Numbered from the stretch's first letter, positions 32,409-42,982 are shown. The stretch is 64,000 nt of DNA from Shinisaurus crocodilurus (GCA_021292165.1 CM037880.1:28914232-28978231), one strand, 5' to 3'. Numbers and translations are program-made. Notes: generated by a model from the letters alone, not told the origin.

Positions 32409-32630
32409 CATAGGAACACAGGGCCATGGGAAGCTGCCTTATACTGAGTCAGACCATTGATCCATCTAGCCCTGTATTGCGGACACTGACTGGCAGCAGC
32501 TCTCCAGGGTTTCAGGCAGGAATTTTCCCAGCCCTACCTGGCGATGCGGGGGATTGAACCCAGGACCTTCTGCATGGAAAGCAGGTGCTCTACCACTGAT
32601 CCACAGTCCTTCCGCTGAGCCATGGCCCTT
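32409..32630 (-). mobile_element. tRNA-derived SINE, full length
   Basis: Minus-strand copy of the 2545-2745 family. On the plus strand it starts ATAGGAACACAGGGCC and ends GAGCCATGGCCCTT. Box B complement GATTGAACCCAGGACC is clear. Confidence 0.88.
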
Positions 32631-32754
32631 CTACCTCTGGGGTAGGCAGGCAGGCAGGCAGGGTTGCACAGAGGGACTGCCAAGTTTAAAAGCACCAGTG
32701 GTGATGGGATGCATGAAAGCCTATAAACTTACTCAACAGATCCACCACCTCTTG

Positions 32755-32890
32755 CAGGGCTCTCCTACCTTGGGTCCCCAGATGTTGCTGGCCTACAGCT
32801 CCCAGCATACCCAGCCAGCATGGCTAATGGCAAGGGATTCTGGGAGCTGTAGTCCAGCAACATCTGGGGACCCAAGGTTGGAGAGCCCTG
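32755..32890. mobile_element. Palindromic hAT MITE
   Basis: 136 bp, CAGGGCTCTCCTACCTTGGG ... AGAGCCCTG. Related to the 42877 family; degraded duplication (ACCTCTTG / CTCTAGTG). Confidence 0.82.
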
Positions 32891-34100
32891 CTCTAGTGGG
32901 TATACCTACATATTGAGCTTAGTACCTATATAGGAACATAGGAAACTGCCTTGTCACACAATTGCTTCACCAAGCTCTCCCCACTAACCTGCAGTTTGGG
33001 GGGGAAAGTGATATGACATTATGGTGTTATCAGTCACCCTCAACCCCAGCAAGGGGCAACCAATGAAGCAGAGAGGGGAGAGGAAATGCTAACACCAGAA
33101 CATCACATGTTTTTCAACCATACATGACCAGGGAGGCTCTTTCCAAAAGTCACACAGCAAGGTAAAGGAAAACACCATCCCTGCAGACAAATATCTGGAT
33201 ATACAAGATAAACACCCTGTCCAACGGGGAGTGAATCCTTCAGAGACAAGCAGAGGCTTTATAACAATTAACACTTCTTGTAATGCAGGATTAAATTCCT
33301 TGGCATTCTTTATTTAATTAATGTATTAAATGCCTCATAAATAACTTTCTCTAGGTGTTGTACAAACCATAACAACACAAAAAAACAGGAATAAAATTCC
33401 AATAAAAACAATCAGCAATATAAAACTAATAAACATGTCAACACAAGTGTAATGACCATCAGATATAAAAGTTAAAACCATATTGCAGGGACTAAAATAA
33501 TAAAACATAAACACTAAAATACTTAAAAACACTTTAAAAGCCTGGGAGAATGAAAATCTCATAGCATGGCATCCAGAATATAGCAATGCAGGTGTCAAGT
33601 GAGCTCCTGCTGGGACAGCATTCCAAAGCTGGGGGGCCACCACTAAAAAAGCTCTCTCTTTTGTTGCCACCCTCTGAGCCACAGAATGAGGGAGAACTTG
33701 GAGAAGGGCTTCCCTGGATGACCTTAAGATATAGGCAGGTACATATGGGAGGAGATGCTCCAACAGGTACCAAGGTTCCAAGTCTTATAGAGCTTTATAG
33801 GTTGAAACCAGCACTTTGAATTGGGTCCAGAAATGAACTGGAAGCCAGTGCAGGCAAGAGGGGCATGGTATAAAGTGATCACAATGCCTGCCCCCCTTGG
33901 GATTCTCGCAACCATATTTTGCACTAGCTGAAGTTTCCAGATTGTCTTCAAAGGCAGCCCCATGCACAACACATTACATTAATCCAAATGGGAGGTTACC
34001 AGGGCATAGATCACTGCAGCCTGAGTATCCACCTCCAGATAGGGGCGTACCTGGGATTCCAACCGAAGCTAGTAAAAGCTGCCCTGTGCGACAGAGGCTA

Positions 34101-34274
34101 TTTCATAGATTTCATAGATCATAGAGTTGGAAGGAGCCTACAAGGCTATCGAGTCCAACCCTCTGCTCAATGCCGGAAACTAGAGGAGGGGTCTCCCATC
34201 CAAGTAGCAACCAGGCCTGAGCCTGCTTAGCTTTCCACGCTCAGACAAACTGAGCCAGCGTAAGCCACAGGCCT
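34101..34274 (-). mobile_element. 5S rRNA-derived SINE, copy 3
   Basis: Minus-strand copy. The head contains the 5S rRNA internal promoter region (AAAGCTAAGCAGG, then ACTTGGATGGGAGACC). The tail has TTGGACTCGATAGCC and CCAACTCTATGATC, like a CR1 3' end. Inserted into the L2 copy. Confidence 0.85.
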
Positions 34275-34358
34275 GTGATCTTGAACCTCTAATGGCAGTG
34301 ATGGACCCAGGAGCACCCCCGAGCGATGCATCTGAACTTTCAGGGGGAGTGCAGCCCC

Positions 34359-35037
34359 CAGGGCCGGATTAACATAGGGGCGATTGGAGCGGCCGCTCCA
34401 GGCCCAAAGCAGACAATAGGCCCACAATATAGGGACACGCGGCACGATTTGAGTTAGCTCTGATCGTTATCATTCAGCATAATTAATGATTTTTTCAAGA
34501 TTAGAAAGGTGTTCTAAGCACATCTGCATTACAGGCTTGAGGCAAGACCTAGCAAGAACTGTTGTTCTCAAATTAGCATGGTAGGTTTTTGCATTTCAAT
34601 CACTGTTACTACATTTCTTTGAAGCACATGGGGGCTTGCTAGGGTCTGTAATATTCAGATTTAGAAGGGACCTCTCTCTCCAGCCTCGAGCAAAAGATCT
34701 TTCTGATTCGCAGCTCAATTGTTCAAATGCTAGTTTAACAAAAAAACAAAAACAAAAACGAAACAAAGCAACAAGAACAACACAATTATTCTTGGTCAAG
34801 CAAAGCTTCCTGGCTTTTTGTTGTGGCTGCTTTTTCTTTTTTGATAAATAAATTTGGGGGAAATTGGGAAGACCCTTACTGATGAGCTGCAGGAGTTTTT
34901 GAGTTTTGGCACTTTAATGGTAATTAAAATATTTAATTTGTTTTAATATAAAATTGCGTCTTCATTTTATTTATTTCCATAAAAAGGCCCACCAAAATCC
35001 TCAGCACCAGGCCCATAATGCTCTTAATCCGGCCCTG
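34359..35037. mobile_element. hAT-type non-autonomous element, 679 bp
   Basis: Terminal inverted repeats CAGGGCCGGATTAA / TTAATCCGGCCCTG, flanked by a perfect 8-bp duplication GCAGCCCC (34351-34358 and 35038-35045). The interior is AT-rich with no transposase recognised. Termini resemble those of the Zaphod/Tip100 type hAT elements. It splits a minus-strand L2 copy. Confidence 0.92.
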
Positions 35038-35516
35038 GCAGCCCCCTTCTAGAACAGGTTGAATCCCATTCATTTGGTCTGAGGAGCCAACCACTATCAG
35101 TGCCTCTGTCTTGTCTGGACTGAGCTTCAGTTTGTTAGCCCTCATCCAGTCCATTACTGAGGCTCGGCACTGGTCCACCATCCCCACAGCCTCACTTGGC
35201 CCTGAAGAGGAGAAATAGAGCTGCATGTCACCTGCACACTGATGGCAATGCACTCCATAGTCCTGTATGACCTCACTCAGTAGTTTCACATAGATGTAAA
35301 ATAGCATGGAGGACAAGATGGAACTTGGAGGGATCCCGAAGGGAAGGTGCCATGCAGTTGAGCAGAAATCCCTCAGCACCACCTTCTGAAAGCATCTATC
35401 CCGGTAAGAGGAGAACCACCATAAAGCAGTGCCACCCCCAGCTAGGTCCGACAACTGCTCAAGAGGGATACCATGGCTGATGATACTGAAAGTTGCCAAG
35501 AGGTCAAGAAGAATTT

Positions 35517-35778
35517 TTATTGATTTATTTATTATATTTATACTCCGCCTTTTTTCCTGCAAGGAACCCAAGGTGGCTTACATAATCCTCCTCCTTCTCT
35601 CCATTTTATTCTCACAACAATTTATCCTCACAACAACCCTGTGAGGTAGGTTAGGCTGAGATTCAGTGACTGGCCCAAAGTCACCCAGTGAGTTTCATGG
35701 CTGAGCGGGGACTAGATCCTGGATCTCCTGAGTCCCAGTCCAACACGCTTAACCACTATGCTATGCCACACTGGCTCA
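35517..35778 (-). mobile_element. MIR-like tRNA-derived SINE
   Basis: Minus strand: tRNA-like head with A-box-like GTGGTTAAGCGTGTTGGACT, degenerate B box, and a downstream core with GGTGACTTTGGGCCAGTCAC-like sequence. It ends in an AT-rich tail with TTATTTATT. Shares its body with 23733-23856, 41809-42018 and 50045-50245. Confidence 0.75.
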
Positions 35779-36087
35779 ACAGGGTTGCACTCTCCCTATC
35801 TCAACAGTGGTCATCCTACAGAGCGACCAAAGCTGTTGCCATACCTAGGCCTAAACCCCAATTGAAACAAACTCAGAAAATCTGTCTTATGATCCAAGAG
35901 AGCCTGGTATACAGTCACTCTTATCGCCATCCTTGGTACTAGCTTTTCGAGCTTTGCAAGGCATATCTTCAGAGCAGGTCTTGAGGTCACCCTTCATGAT
36001 CTTTGTGGTATTTCTAGCCACTAATGGGAAGCAGTACTTCCCATTAATGGCTCTCACCTTATTATATGTATGTCTTAAAAAGGGGGG

Positions 36088-36105
36088 AGATGATGATGAT
36101 GATGA

Positions 36106-36139
<34 letters not shown>

Positions 36140-36208
36140 CTTAGCTGCCTTGAGAAGACTACAGCCTTGAAAGGCAGCTAAGGAATACATATTTCATCAT
36201 CATCATCT
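36088..36208. repeat. AT-rich palindrome with GATGAT arms
   Basis: (GAT)n then (AT)n then TTCCTTAGCTGCCTT, answered by AAGGCAGCTAAGGAA and (CATCAT)n. A long hairpin with about 20 bases in the loop; likely polymorphic and cruciform-prone. Confidence 0.85.
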
Positions 36209-37103
36209 CAAAAGCAAGCCCCACTGTGTGCATTGAAGCTTCTTCCCAACACATGTGCACAGAATTACAATTCAAAGTTTTTGACATAGCTCTCAGAATT
36301 CTCTGTTGCATACCAAGAGCAAGGAGACCTGGGACATGTTGTTTCCAGGGCACCTGAAACCTGTAGTATAGACTTAGGCATCCTGGAGAACTATATTACC
36401 CAGGCTCCTTGGCACCAGTCACCAGGGGGAGAGGAGGCAGCTGTAATAAGAGTCTTGGTGCAGCTGGTCTGCATAACTCTAGCTCAGTAGGGCATCTGAG
36501 AATTCAGCAACCAGTCAATACTTCTCTAAATAACAAGCCAGCATCAGGAGTAAGGACTGGACTGGATTGGAGAAGGGCTGAGACTCATGGAGTTAGTCTA
36601 CAACAGACATTGCACTAGCAAATCACCTAGGTGAAGACGATGACTTAAATAGCTTGGCCAGGAAAGCAGTCTGCCCTGCTCCATTGCTAAGATGACCCTA
36701 GGGCTCGATCTTCTTGACATATCCTGGCTTCTTCTGAAGGTCTGGCTGGTTGGGCAATGAATTGTGTAGCTTTTTTCTGTGAATTGCTCTCTCCATATGA
36801 GCTCATTGGCACCACTGTATCTGGGGATTAGCGGGAGAACCAAGCAGATTGCTGGCCTATTAAGGACTGCGTGTCTCACAATAACGTCTGAGCTGTTACA
36901 TCGCTCAGCCCATACAATGAGCCTGTCTGTCATAACCTCTGGACTAGGTGAATGCACTGCAGATATTGGGGCCCCATGGCCTTTGTTGGAGGAGAAGTCT
37001 GCTCCCAAGACACAGGTTACATAGAAAGCTGGTACCTTCTATGTGCAAAACAGCTCCTCTCTGCCACTGAACTATAGCCATTTCCAAGGACAGATAGGAA
37101 GGG

Positions 37104-37288
37104 TACCACCAGTGGAGGCTGGTGGCTCCGATGTCAGTGGGGCTGTGCACCCACTCCAGATTGCACTCTGAACTTTTAAGGAGCTGTCCATGGTGCTGAA
37201 CCCTATCCCTGAAACATATCCTTAAAACTTCAGAGTAAAATCCGGAGTGGATACACAGCCCCACTGACACTGGAGCCACTAGCTATCA
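37104..37288. mobile_element. Palindromic MITE (GTGGAGGCTGGTGGC type)
   Basis: GGTGGCTCCGATGTCAGTGG with GGGCTGTG on the left, and ACACAGCCCCACTGACACTG with GAGCC on the right: inverted arms around a 100-bp centre. Confidence 0.75.
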
Positions 37289-37373
37289 CCCAAGCCTGCG
37301 CCCAAGCAGCACTCTTTCTAAAAGTTAAGCAGCATCCCCCACCTCCCTTAGCAACTTTCTCAGAACATAGTCC

Positions 37374-37376
<3 letters not shown>

Positions 37377-37403
<27 letters not shown>
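37377..37403. repeat. (CA)n microsatellite
   Basis: About 13 CA units. Confidence 0.95.
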
Positions 37404-37407
<4 letters not shown>

Positions 37408-37559
37408 TGCCACTTTTAGATCTTATACTTTATGGTGGAACCCCATCACCACCTCTAAAACATATGCAGTTACTTCCTACCTGGATGTACCTGCTTACTT
37501 TCTCCACTACCTCCAGGGGATACCAGCCACATAAAAAGTGACACTGGTACCTGCCAGAA

Positions 37560-38380
37560 ATTACAATGAAAGCATCAGAGTTGCATTAATTTACATTACT
37601 TTTATAATGGAGCTTCTGGCCTATAAAATATGGGAAGCAGGGAGACTATCTAATGAGGCTTTTGTGGATGAACGTGGCTCACACGATGTATGTTTGCCAA
37701 GGAAGCAACGCTAAACTGTATTTTGGCTCCATCTATTGCCTTTTCTTCAGGTGCATTCTCAAGATATCTGCTTACACACAAAGGAAGAGCAGATTAAAAT
37801 GAGGGACAAATGTGATTTACAGAGCTTTATTTGGGACAGTGTGCATTTCACACTTCCCTTGTGTACACATTCCAAGAAAACACATAAGCACAGTCAATGA
37901 AGCATAAACCCTTTTTAAAAATCCAGCAGGCACCAGCATGGTTGCTGATTAAGTTGGAAGAGGGAGTATCTTTGTCCTGCAAAACATTTATGCAAAGATA
38001 AGGAACATTTCATTTTAAATCCTATTCAGTTATACAAGGAGGAAAATGATGTTTATGAAAAACTAAACAAGGGAAACGTGGTCACCTTTGGGCTATTTAG
38101 GTTCCTGGGAGTCTTTTGTTTCCAATCTGTAATGGAAGCTGGTTGTTTGGGGCTTGTTTTTCTTGAAAACTTGCCAGGCAGCTTTGGATGTATTTAACCA
38201 GGACAGCAAATATTTACTTCTAAATACATCAAGACTTGATGGAAAGGACAAGGATAAAATGGAAGAACAGATGTGGTATGCTTCATAAAAGGCAGGTGCA
38301 ACCTACTGGAAATTGCTTGTGCTGAAGCCCCACTGAAGTGAACAGGAGCAACAAAAGAGTACGGCTACAGATCATAGGGG
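37560..38380. other. Intronic stretch low in repeats
   Basis: Unique sequence with no element recognised. AATGAAGCATAAACCCTTTT at 37897 recurs exactly at 40693. Confidence 0.3.
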
Positions 38381-38381
38381 A

Positions 38382-39175
38382 GAAGGATCAATAGAATTGA
38401 TTCACACAATCAGAGAGTTGGAAGGGTGTGAAGGATTGAGGCCTACACAGGCTTCAGTTAGTTGAAGCCTGTAGGCCCAAACACTTCCCTAAATTAGTTG
38501 AAGCCTGAAGGCCCAAACATTTCAGGATGGGAGGGGGCATTTGTGAGTTTCAGTTCACCCAATAGAAGTTAAGTATTATTTCTCCTGTTCAAGGCCACAT
38601 GGTTATAACCTTCCAATCCTGGGAAGGCTTTTTGTGTGTGGGGGGTGTGGTCAGCTAGAGCCAGAGAGAGACTGACTGCAGAGGAGAGAGGTAGACAGAA
38701 GTTAAGTTAGAGAACCTTGTGTTATTTGTCTGTTTAACTTTATACTTGCTTTTGAATTATAACTGCTCTATTGTGTAAATACCCTAATGTAATAAGTAAA
38801 CTGTTGTTGTTTAACCCATGTTGTTGGAGTGACTTATTCACCACGCCTGAAGCCTATTCCCATGCTACTGGAAACAGGCAAAGGATTTGATCTCCTGGAA
38901 CGGGAGAAGTTTTGAGAAGAGGCAGAGATCTTCCAAAGGCAGGTCAAGGGGTCCCTGCAGTAGTGGAACCTTGACAAAGGGACACGTAGGCCATCTAGTC
39001 CAACCCCCTGGTTGGTGCAGGAAATCTAAACCATCCCCAGCAGGTGAGTGTCAAGCCTCTGCTTTCAGTCCCCCAGTGAAAGAGAGACCACCACCACTCT
39101 AGGTAATTGGTACCTGCTCTTACCACGTAGAAATTGCTCCTAATGTTAATCAGAACTCTACCCTTCTGTTACTCC
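38382..39175 (-). mobile_element. CR1 LINE 3' end, split by solo LTR
   Basis: The plus strand reads CAATCAGAGAGTTGGAAGGG, then after the solo LTR GGCCATCTAGTCCAACCCCC and GCAGGAAATCTAAACC: the antisense of a CR1 3' end. Confidence 0.8.
38427..38976 (+). mobile_element. Solo LTR of the Gmr1-like family, 5-bp TSD
   Basis: 550-bp solo LTR in plus orientation. It starts TGTGAAGGATTGAGGCC and ends GGAACCTTGACA, and is flanked by perfect duplications AAGGG (38422-38426 and 38977-38981). It matches the LTRs of the 5064-10246 element along its length but with many differences, so it is older or from a sister subfamily. It contains two copies of the GAAGCCTG.AGGCCCAAAC unit near its start. It arose by recombination between the LTRs of a former provirus that had inserted into a CR1 fragment. 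Confidence 0.93.
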
Positions 39176-39180
39176 AACTA

Positions 39181-39475
39181 AAGGAGGGGCCATAGCTTTG
39201 GTTTGCATGTAGAAAGTCCTAGGCTTGATCCCTGGCTTCTCCAGGTAGGGCTATAAAAACTCCTAGCTGAAACCCTGGAGAGCCACTGCCAATCAGTGCT
39301 GACAATATTGGGCTAGATCAGGGCTCTCCAAGCTTGGGTCCCCAGATGTTGCTGGCCTACAGCTCCCAGCATACCCAGCCAGCATGGCTAATGCCAAGGG
39401 ATTCTGGGAGCTGGAGTCCAGCAACATCTGGGGACCCAAGCTTGGAGAGCCCTGCCCTAGACCATTGTATTGCAG
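39181..39475 (+). mobile_element. tRNA-derived SINE, split by a hAT MITE
   Basis: Plus strand, diverged head GGGGCCATAGCTTTGG and B-box remnant, central CCCTGGAGAGCCACTGCC. The copy is interrupted at 39319-39454 by a palindromic MITE and resumes with GACCATTGTA. Confidence 0.75.
39319..39454. mobile_element. Palindromic hAT MITE inside a SINE
   Basis: 136 bp, CAGGGCTCTCCAAGCTTGGG ... complementary end, very close to 32755-32890. Flanks GGCTAGAT and CCCTAGAC are a degraded 8-bp duplication. Inserted into the tRNA-derived SINE at 39181. Confidence 0.85.
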
Positions 39476-39737
39476 GTCGATTTCACTATGCTAATAGTTG
39501 TGTTTTCCTTAAAGAGCAGGATGAAGAAGAGAATGACAAACTAGTCAAATGACAGACCAGATGAAATTCTAATTATTTCCAAGGAACGGTAAATAGCTAA
39601 AACATAGCAGGGATCGTTTACATGATACAGATGGCAACAAGAAAAACTTGAAACCCCAACATTTTAATTTTATTTTGAAAGGGGCGAAGAGACCCTCAAA
39701 TTCCAGAAATTGTTATGTTTATTAACCATATTTTCAG

Positions 39738-40639
39738 CAGGGATGGGGACTCGGACTCGGGGACTCGACTCGTGAGTCCGACTGAGTCCCCGCTCTGACT
39801 CGAGTCCCACTCGAGTCCCAATAATTTATGTGGGACTCGAGACTCGACTCGGGACTCGAGCCCAAGGACGCCGCCGCCCTCACCTCACCTCCGCCGACGC
39901 CCTCGCCTCTGCCACCACCGCTGCTGCCGCCGCCGCCCTCACCTCCTCCTCCTCCTCCTCCTCCTCCTCCGCTGTCGACCTCGTCGCCATTGCATGCCAT
40001 GTCACGCCGCCAGCGCCGTCGCTCTGTTTTTGGTGGGAGGAACCACAGCAACCCCGCCAAAAACAGAGCGACGACGCTGGCGGCGTGACGCGGCGTGCTG
40101 TGTGCGATGGCGATGCGGCGGCGGAGATGAGGGCGGCAGCGAGGTGAGGGCGGCGGCGGCGGAGGTGAGGGCGGCGGATGTGAGGTGAGGGCGGCGGAGG
40201 TGGAGGTGAGGGCGGCGGAGGTGGAGGTGAGCGGGGCGGTGGCGAGGTGAGGCGTCAGCGATTCGAGCGGCGCAAAGAATGCTCCGCGCTGCTCAGAAGA
40301 GTGAGTTTGGGCCGCTCCGCTGCGGAGAACTACGAGCCCAGGGAGGGCTCGTAATACATCCCTGCCCCCGGCGGCGGCAGGAGTAGGGACGAGGGAAGGA
40401 CGGTGAGTGGCGGCGGCGGCGGCCCGTGGAGGGAGCAGGAGGGTCTCCGCGGGAGGAAGGGCAGCTCTTCTTCCTCTCGCGGAGACCTTCCCGCTCCCTC
40501 CATGGGCCGCCGCTTTGGGAGTGACTCGGGACTCGAGACTCGACTCGAGTCACCATTTTGGACCTCGGACTCTAGATTCGACTCTAGACTCGGGTCCAAA
40601 GACTCGGGACTCGGGACCAAGGACTCTTCAACATCCCTG
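39738..40639. mobile_element. hAT-type non-autonomous element, 902 bp, GC-rich interior
   Basis: Terminal CAGGGATG/CATCCCTG inverted repeats, flanked by a perfect 8-bp duplication ATTTTCAG (39730-39737 and 40640-40647), the signature of hAT transposition. The ends consist of short ACTCG-type repeats (GGGACTCGAGACTCGACTCG and variants). The interior is CpG-rich with (TCC)n and GGCGG repeats and is internally palindromic (arms around 39990-40090 and around 40400-40510). No transposase is encoded; open frames are compositional. Confidence 0.92.
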
Positions 40640-41005
40640 ATTTTCAGCAACGTTTACCTTGGTGAACATTTAATGAATATAAACCAGGGAGAATGAAGCA
40701 TAAACCCTTTTTAAGGGGGGAGAGAAAGAAAAGTGGGACTTAAGAGCTTTTCTAAACAAGACTGTTAATCCGCTGCATCTACATTTGGTTTGTTGCAGAA
40801 CTGAGATCTAAGCTACATGAGGAGTGTTTCCTTTCTTGCTACATAGCCTGTAGGTGGCACTGTAGTATAGCAGAATAGCACAAATACACAAGAGCAAATC
40901 ATGCTTTCACTTTCACAATTAAATGCTGCATTTACCCTGCTCTAAAAAACAGCTGAAAGTGCCGTTTAGACATATAGAAGCAAAACTGGAAGAACCTGTA
41001 AACAA

Positions 41006-41114
41006 CTCTGCCACCACCGCTGCTGCCGCCGCCGCCCTCACCTCCTCCTCCTCCTCCTCCTCCTCCTCCGCTGTCGACCTCGTCGCCATTGCATGCCACG
41101 TCACGCCGCCAGCG
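41006..41114 (+). mobile_element. Templated 109-bp copy of the hAT element interior, flanked by 18-bp repeats
   Basis: Matches 39907-40015 over 109 bp with one mismatch, including the same number of TCC units. It is bounded by an 18-bp direct repeat AAGAACCTGTAAACAACT (40990-41007 and 41119-41136). It has no terminal inverted repeats, so it was not moved as a hAT element. A target duplication of this size suggests LINE-machinery insertion or templated repair of a staggered break. Confidence 0.85.
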
Positions 41115-41808
41115 TCTAAAGAACCTGTAAACAACTGGAAGTAGTCTAAATGCCTTAGTCTATGTAGTCTATGCCTTGTGTAGAAAAGCTCTAAATCTCC
41201 CAGCCAGATTACATGGAATGTTTAATGTGTCTTTGCATTTAACATGCACATTTTTTAAAAAATGCACATAACAGATCTATGATTAACTCTGGATCCAACA
41301 ATATCTCTTGCATATGATACAGAACAGGCTGTGATATAAGGGGAGAAAACTAACCCAATTTTTCAAGAGTGACTACCTGCTTGTAGCAGAGCTATACTAG
41401 CCAATTGAAAAGGAGCCTGGTAGGAAGCACCCTATGAGCCTTTCAAAAGGATAGGGTAGAGCCCAGATTTTTTATTCTGTTTTAAAACTTTTGGTAATTG
41501 CAGAAACAAATTGCAAAGAACTTCACTGGCTGCCTATTGCCACGTCCAGTTTAAAGTGCTGCCGTTTCGCTTTGGAGGCCCAAGTACTTGACAGAGCACC
41601 TCCTCCCATACCAGCTAGGCCACATGTGAAGATCATCGGCCAATGCCTTGCTCCAAATCAGAGGTGATGTATAAGAGAGATGTCTATTTTGGACATGGCA
41701 CCCCAACTGCGGGATGCCCTCCCCTAGGAAGATGCACCTGGCACCAACTTTGTTGTTTTTTAGGTGCCAGGAAAAAACTTAAACAACCACAACAACTACA
41801 TCTTGACC

Positions 41809-42018
41809 ATATTTATTTATTACATTTATATCCCATCTTTTGTCCTCCAAGGAGCGCAAGGTGACACACATGATTTTCCTCTCCATTTTATCTTCACAAC
41901 AACCCTGTGAGGTAGGCTAGGCTGAGAGACAGTGACTGGCCCAAGGTCTCCCAGTGAGCTTCATGGCCCAGGTCTCCTAAGTCCCAGGCCAACACTCTAA
42001 CCATGACATCACAGTGGC
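41809..42018 (-). mobile_element. MIR-like tRNA-derived SINE inside L2
   Basis: Minus-strand copy of the 35517-35778 family. The plus strand shows CAACAACCCTGTGAGGTAGG and CAGTGACTGGCCCAAGG. It splits the plus-strand L2 copy at 41500-42640. Confidence 0.75.
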
Positions 42019-42602
42019 TTTTAAAAAGTACTTCAGTGAAAAGTTAAGAGTTTAAAATTTAAACTCTGGCTTTAAACTGCAGTGCTTTTTAGCTGCTGCT
42101 TTTGTGCCTGTATTTTGTACAATCTACCCGGACACTACGCTCAGCATCTGGGTCCTTCCTCCAACTGCCGCCCCCAAGGGAGGCTCGGAAGGTGGCAACA
42201 AGGGGGAGAGCCTTTCTGTGGTAGCCCCACAACTGTGGAACAGCCTCCCCACTGACACCCGCCTGGCGCCAACTTTACTATCTTTTCTGTGCGAGGTTAT
42301 AACTGCCCTCTATGCTCAGGCATTTAATAGCACATGGGGTGGTGGTTATGTCATCTTTTTTTAATCCAGTCTATTTTTTACATCTGTCTTAGTTATTTAA
42401 GTGATTTAAAAATGTTTCTGTAATTTTTTTCGATGTTTTTATTGTTTGTATTTATTTTATTTTTTTATACTGTACTTTATTGTAAAATTGTATTTTTATT
42501 GTATAATTGTTTTTTATTGTATAATTGTTTTTTATTATAAAAAAATTTAAATTGTTGTAAACCGCCCAGAGAGCTTCGTCTATTGGGTGGTATAGAAATG
42601 AA

Positions 42603-42627
42603 ATAATAATAATAATAATAATAATAA
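42603..42627. repeat. (AAT)n tail of L2
   Basis: AAT units followed by AAC units at the 3' end of the L2 copy. Confidence 0.9.
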
Positions 42628-42876
42628 CAACAACAACAACTTTTAACTTTTACAAATTGCCTAGAAATCTTTGGATGTATGAGGGGATAGAAATGTCTCA
42701 GATAAAAATAAAAGAAGCAAAATCTAGCCAGAGGATCTACAAGCTCCCAGGAGGACAAGAACCCCATTTTTAAAAACCAGTAAAATTCATATTTTTTCCC
42801 CTTCAAATAACTGACCAAACAGGAGAGGAAACACTGAGCCAGGTGTGTGTGGGGGGACATACACCACTATCTAGGG

Positions 42877-42982
42877 CAGTGTTCTCCAACCTTGGGTCCC
42901 CAGATGTTTTTGGCCTATAACTCCCAGCATGCTGGGAGTTGTAGGCCAAAAACATCTGGGGACCCAAGGTTGGAGAACACTG
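42877..42982. mobile_element. Palindromic hAT MITE, perfect 8-bp TSD
   Basis: 106 bp, CAGTGTTCTCCAACCTTGGG ... complementary end. The target duplication ATCTAGGG (42869-42876, 42983-42990) is perfect. Almost a complete hairpin. Confidence 0.93.

Larger units (their letters stand above)
33290..35960 (-). mobile_element. L2 LINE fragment, multiply interrupted
   Basis: Minus-strand L2 reverse transcriptase remnants. About 35060-35500 encodes an RT middle portion (KLSPDKTEALIV visible) with substitutions in the catalytic box; 33340-34000 encodes the C-terminal part (GLPLKTIWKLQLVQNMVARI and, in another frame, PQLWNAVP). 33300-33480 looks like the 3' UTR. It is split by a 5S-type SINE (34101-34274), a hAT element (34359-35037) and a MIR-like SINE (35517-35778). 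35779-35960 may be further L2 sequence, weakly supported. Confidence 0.75.
41500..42640 (+). mobile_element. L2 LINE 3' end
   Basis: Plus-strand end of L2 ORF2. Reading frames include LHWLPIATSSLK near 41527 and VVAPQLWNSLPTD near 42215-42260. A 3' UTR follows, ending GTAAACCGCCCAGAGAGC and an AAT-repeat tail (42603-42627) typical of squamate L2. Split by a MIR-like SINE. Frameshifts present, non-functional. Confidence 0.8.

Noticed and set aside
39734..40556. Ser/Pro/Gly-rich open frames in the hAT element
   Set aside because: Composed of TCC, GGC and ACTCG simple repeats; no domain and several overlapping frames on both strands.
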